Assembly: GCA_900765105.1 (NCBI GenBank)
Contig: CAAFQM010000050.1
Span: forward strand, 1 to 48,891
Reading direction: 5' to 3'
Source: an uncultured Faecalibacterium sp.
GTDB lineage: Bacteria > Bacillota > Clostridia > Oscillospirales > Ruminococcaceae
Length of the DNA: 48,891 nt
Part shown: positions 47,771 through 48,891 of the stretch, one piece after another
Numbering within the stretch: the first letter of the stretch is position 1
Layout of the letters: the number at the start of each line of letters is the position of its first letter
Position numbers and translations under genes: made by a program
The notes under the pieces: model-generated
What the model saw: only the letters and a program-made list of their open reading frames with translations
Told to the model about the DNA's origin: nothing
Databases searched by the model: none

Positions 47771-48151
47771 TCACATATAGGTCTTCTGGCTGCGCACCTG
47801 CGCTTCGATCATCGGCTTCAGGTAACTGTCGAGGTCGCCAAAGGTCTCCTTGATGAACGTGATGGTCTCCTGCGTCAGGGCTTTCTTCGCTGCGGTCAGT
47901 GCGCGGTTATAGGCAATGCGCTGCGCGTCCTCGTCGAACTTGTCCTGCTCCTTCAGGGCATCAACATAGGTCTGGTTGACATACTGGACAGCGTTAAACA
48001 CCGCGTTGGCGGCATTCTGGAGACAGGTCTGCGCAAACTTGTTGTTGATGTAGCCGTTTGCAATGCTGACACCTTTGTTCAGGCCCCAGCCAAAGATAAC
48101 GGTCATTGCGGGGATGCAGGCAGTAAGAGCGACTTTCAGAAATTCATTCAT
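47771..48151 (-). CDS. LLH-type phage holin
   Basis: 126 residues after AGAAAGGATAAGCTCTT. An N-terminal membrane segment (about 5-24) is followed by a long charged helical tail (YVDALKEQDKFDEDAQRIAY), the plan of holin superfamily 6 (LLH). It would form the membrane lesion for the M15 endolysin encoded upstream. Confidence 0.7.
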   Translation of the reverse strand: MNEFLKVALTACIPAMTVIFGWGLNKGVSIANGYINNKFAQTCLQNAANAVFNAVQYVNQTYVDALKEQDKFDEDAQRIAYNRALTAAKKALTQETITFIKETFGDLDSYLKPMIEAQVRSQKTYM

Positions 48152-48157
48152 AAGAGC

Positions 48158-48583
48158 TTATCCTTTCTGCTCGGTTTCCGAGCGCTGCTTTAAAATGTCC
48201 ACGGCCTTGGTGATCGCTGCCGGGATCGGCAGTCCCATCAAGCCTGCGTTTTCGATGATGGAAATGGTCTCGTTGCAGATAAAGCCGATCACAACGGCAT
48301 CCCGCACAAAGGTGGAACCCATCACGGCATCCAGCCTGCAGGCCACCAGCACGATCAGCAGTGTTTCGCCCTTGCGGCACAGGCCCTTCCAGCCTGTGCG
48401 GCTTTCCAGCGTACCGCTTTTGGTCTTGGGGCTTGCATGGAACACTCCTGCCACGATCAGCCCGGTGATGTAGTCGATGGCCATAAAGATGATGAGCGTC
48501 TGCAGCGCTGCGTCCCACCCGCCAAACAGGCTGGCAAACGCAGCGCCCAACGCACCCACCGCTATGCAGAAAGAATCTTTCAA
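48158..48583 (-). CDS. Phage holin (TcdE/BlhA-like, holin_4_1 family)
   Basis: 141 residues from TTG after GAGGGGGTGACG. Several membrane segments, with the family pattern MAIDYITGLIVAG, SRTGWKGLCRKGETLLIVLV and NETISIIENAGLMGLPIP. The closest match of any gene here to a classical holin. Prophage 2 thus has two holin-type genes. Confidence 0.85.
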   Translation of the reverse strand: MKDSFCIAVGALGAAFASLFGGWDAALQTLIIFMAIDYITGLIVAGVFHASPKTKSGTLESRTGWKGLCRKGETLLIVLVACRLDAVMGSTFVRDAVVIGFICNETISIIENAGLMGLPIPAAITKAVDILKQRSETEQKG

Positions 48584-48595
48584 AACGTCACCCCC

Positions 48596-48891
48596 TCACA
48601 GTGTCCACCGGCTCTTGTTCGGGCGGGTGTCCACATGCACCCAGCCCTTGGCCCGGCCTGCCTTGACCGGGTAGCGGCCCACGCCGCCCCAGCCGGGCAT
48701 CAGGCTCTCGGCGTAGGCGGCCACAGCCAGCGGGTCGGTGTCCTGCACCTGAATGTCTGCGGCGCGGCCCAGCAGGTGCTGACTGGATTTGGAGCCGCCC
48801 ACCTTTGTGTTGTGGCTGGGGGGGCGGGAGCCGCTGGGGGTGGGCACGGCTTTGCCGAAAAGCTCCCCGATGGACTGCAGCAGCAACACAA
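48596..48891 (-). CDS. M15-family peptidase endolysin, C-terminal part
   Basis: At least 98 residues; the 5' end lies beyond the window. Zinc-site motifs SQHLLGRAADIQV and GWVHVDTRP mark a D-Ala-D-Ala-carboxypeptidase-like M15_3 domain that cuts peptidoglycan cross-links. It ends NKSRWTL. Different lytic chemistry from the GH25 enzyme of prophage 1. Confidence 0.88.
   Translation of the reverse strand, partial: VLLLQSIGELFGKAVPTPSGSRPPSHNTKVGGSKSSQHLLGRAADIQVQDTDPLAVAAYAESLMPGWGGVGRYPVKAGRAKGWVHVDTRPNKSRWTL

Larger units (their letters stand above)
47536..48891. mobile_element. Prophage 2 (left end only)
   Basis: Three minus-strand lysis genes of a different type from those of prophage 1, followed by the same 34-bp terminator (47684-47717). 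No chromosomal gene lies between the recombinase and this module. 47567-47683 is AT-rich and has a 12-bp tandem repeat (AGTGCGTGAGTA, AGTGCGTGAGTG); no gene seen. Confidence 0.7.

Overview
The window looks like the chromosome of a GC-rich, Gram-positive gut Clostridium relative, most like Faecalibacterium (Oscillospiraceae). The reasons are the type III + type I glutamine synthetase / ANTAR regulator / CTP synthase neighbourhood, the clostridial-type phage genes, strong AGGAGG ribosome binding sites, and a family of short palindromic repeats that I associate with that genus from memory. The assignment is inference, not proof.

Region 1 (1-7.4 kb) is host chromosome: the 3' part of a type III glutamine synthetase, a type I glutamine synthetase, an ANTAR antiterminator, pyrG, a convergent membrane GGDEF cyclase with an intact catalytic motif and I-site, and a small secreted protein. 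Region 2 (7.4-8.2 kb) is a scar with fragments of older phage genes, terminators and an inverted repeat.

Region 3 (about 8.15-47.54 kb) is a nearly complete temperate phage with short-tailed (podovirus-like) gene content. Reading leftward on the minus strand, the late operon holds terS, terL, a P22/T7-type portal, a Prp protease-scaffold fusion, an N4-gp56-type capsid protein, head-tail proteins, a T7-like set of internal/ejection proteins ending in one of 3405 residues, tail fibre and receptor-type proteins, and lysis genes. Two copies of a 40-bp element, before terS and before the tail fibre, look like late promoters for the RinA/ArpU-like regulator at 34.6-34.9 kb. The early operon (35-41.4 kb, minus) has a HUH-type Rep and many small genes. 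A lambda-like switch with operator palindromes lies at 41.39-41.51 kb. Rightward from it run the repressor, an AT-richer accessory island (membrane-anchored Mrr-type nuclease; DUF4231/SLATT 2-TM protein plus ThsB-like TIR protein; DinJ-YafQ toxin-antitoxin) and a serine recombinase whose 3' end runs into a tRNA/tmRNA-like attachment-site remnant.

Region 4 (47.54 kb to the end) is the lysis end of a second prophage in the same orientation, with the same 34-bp terminator as the first, so two prophages appear to sit in tandem.

The most notable observations are the SLATT-TIR pair as a candidate Thoeris-like defence, the Prp-scaffold fusion carrying the same cleavage motif as the capsid N-terminus, and palindromic elements inserted in frame into phage structural genes with compensatory stem changes.
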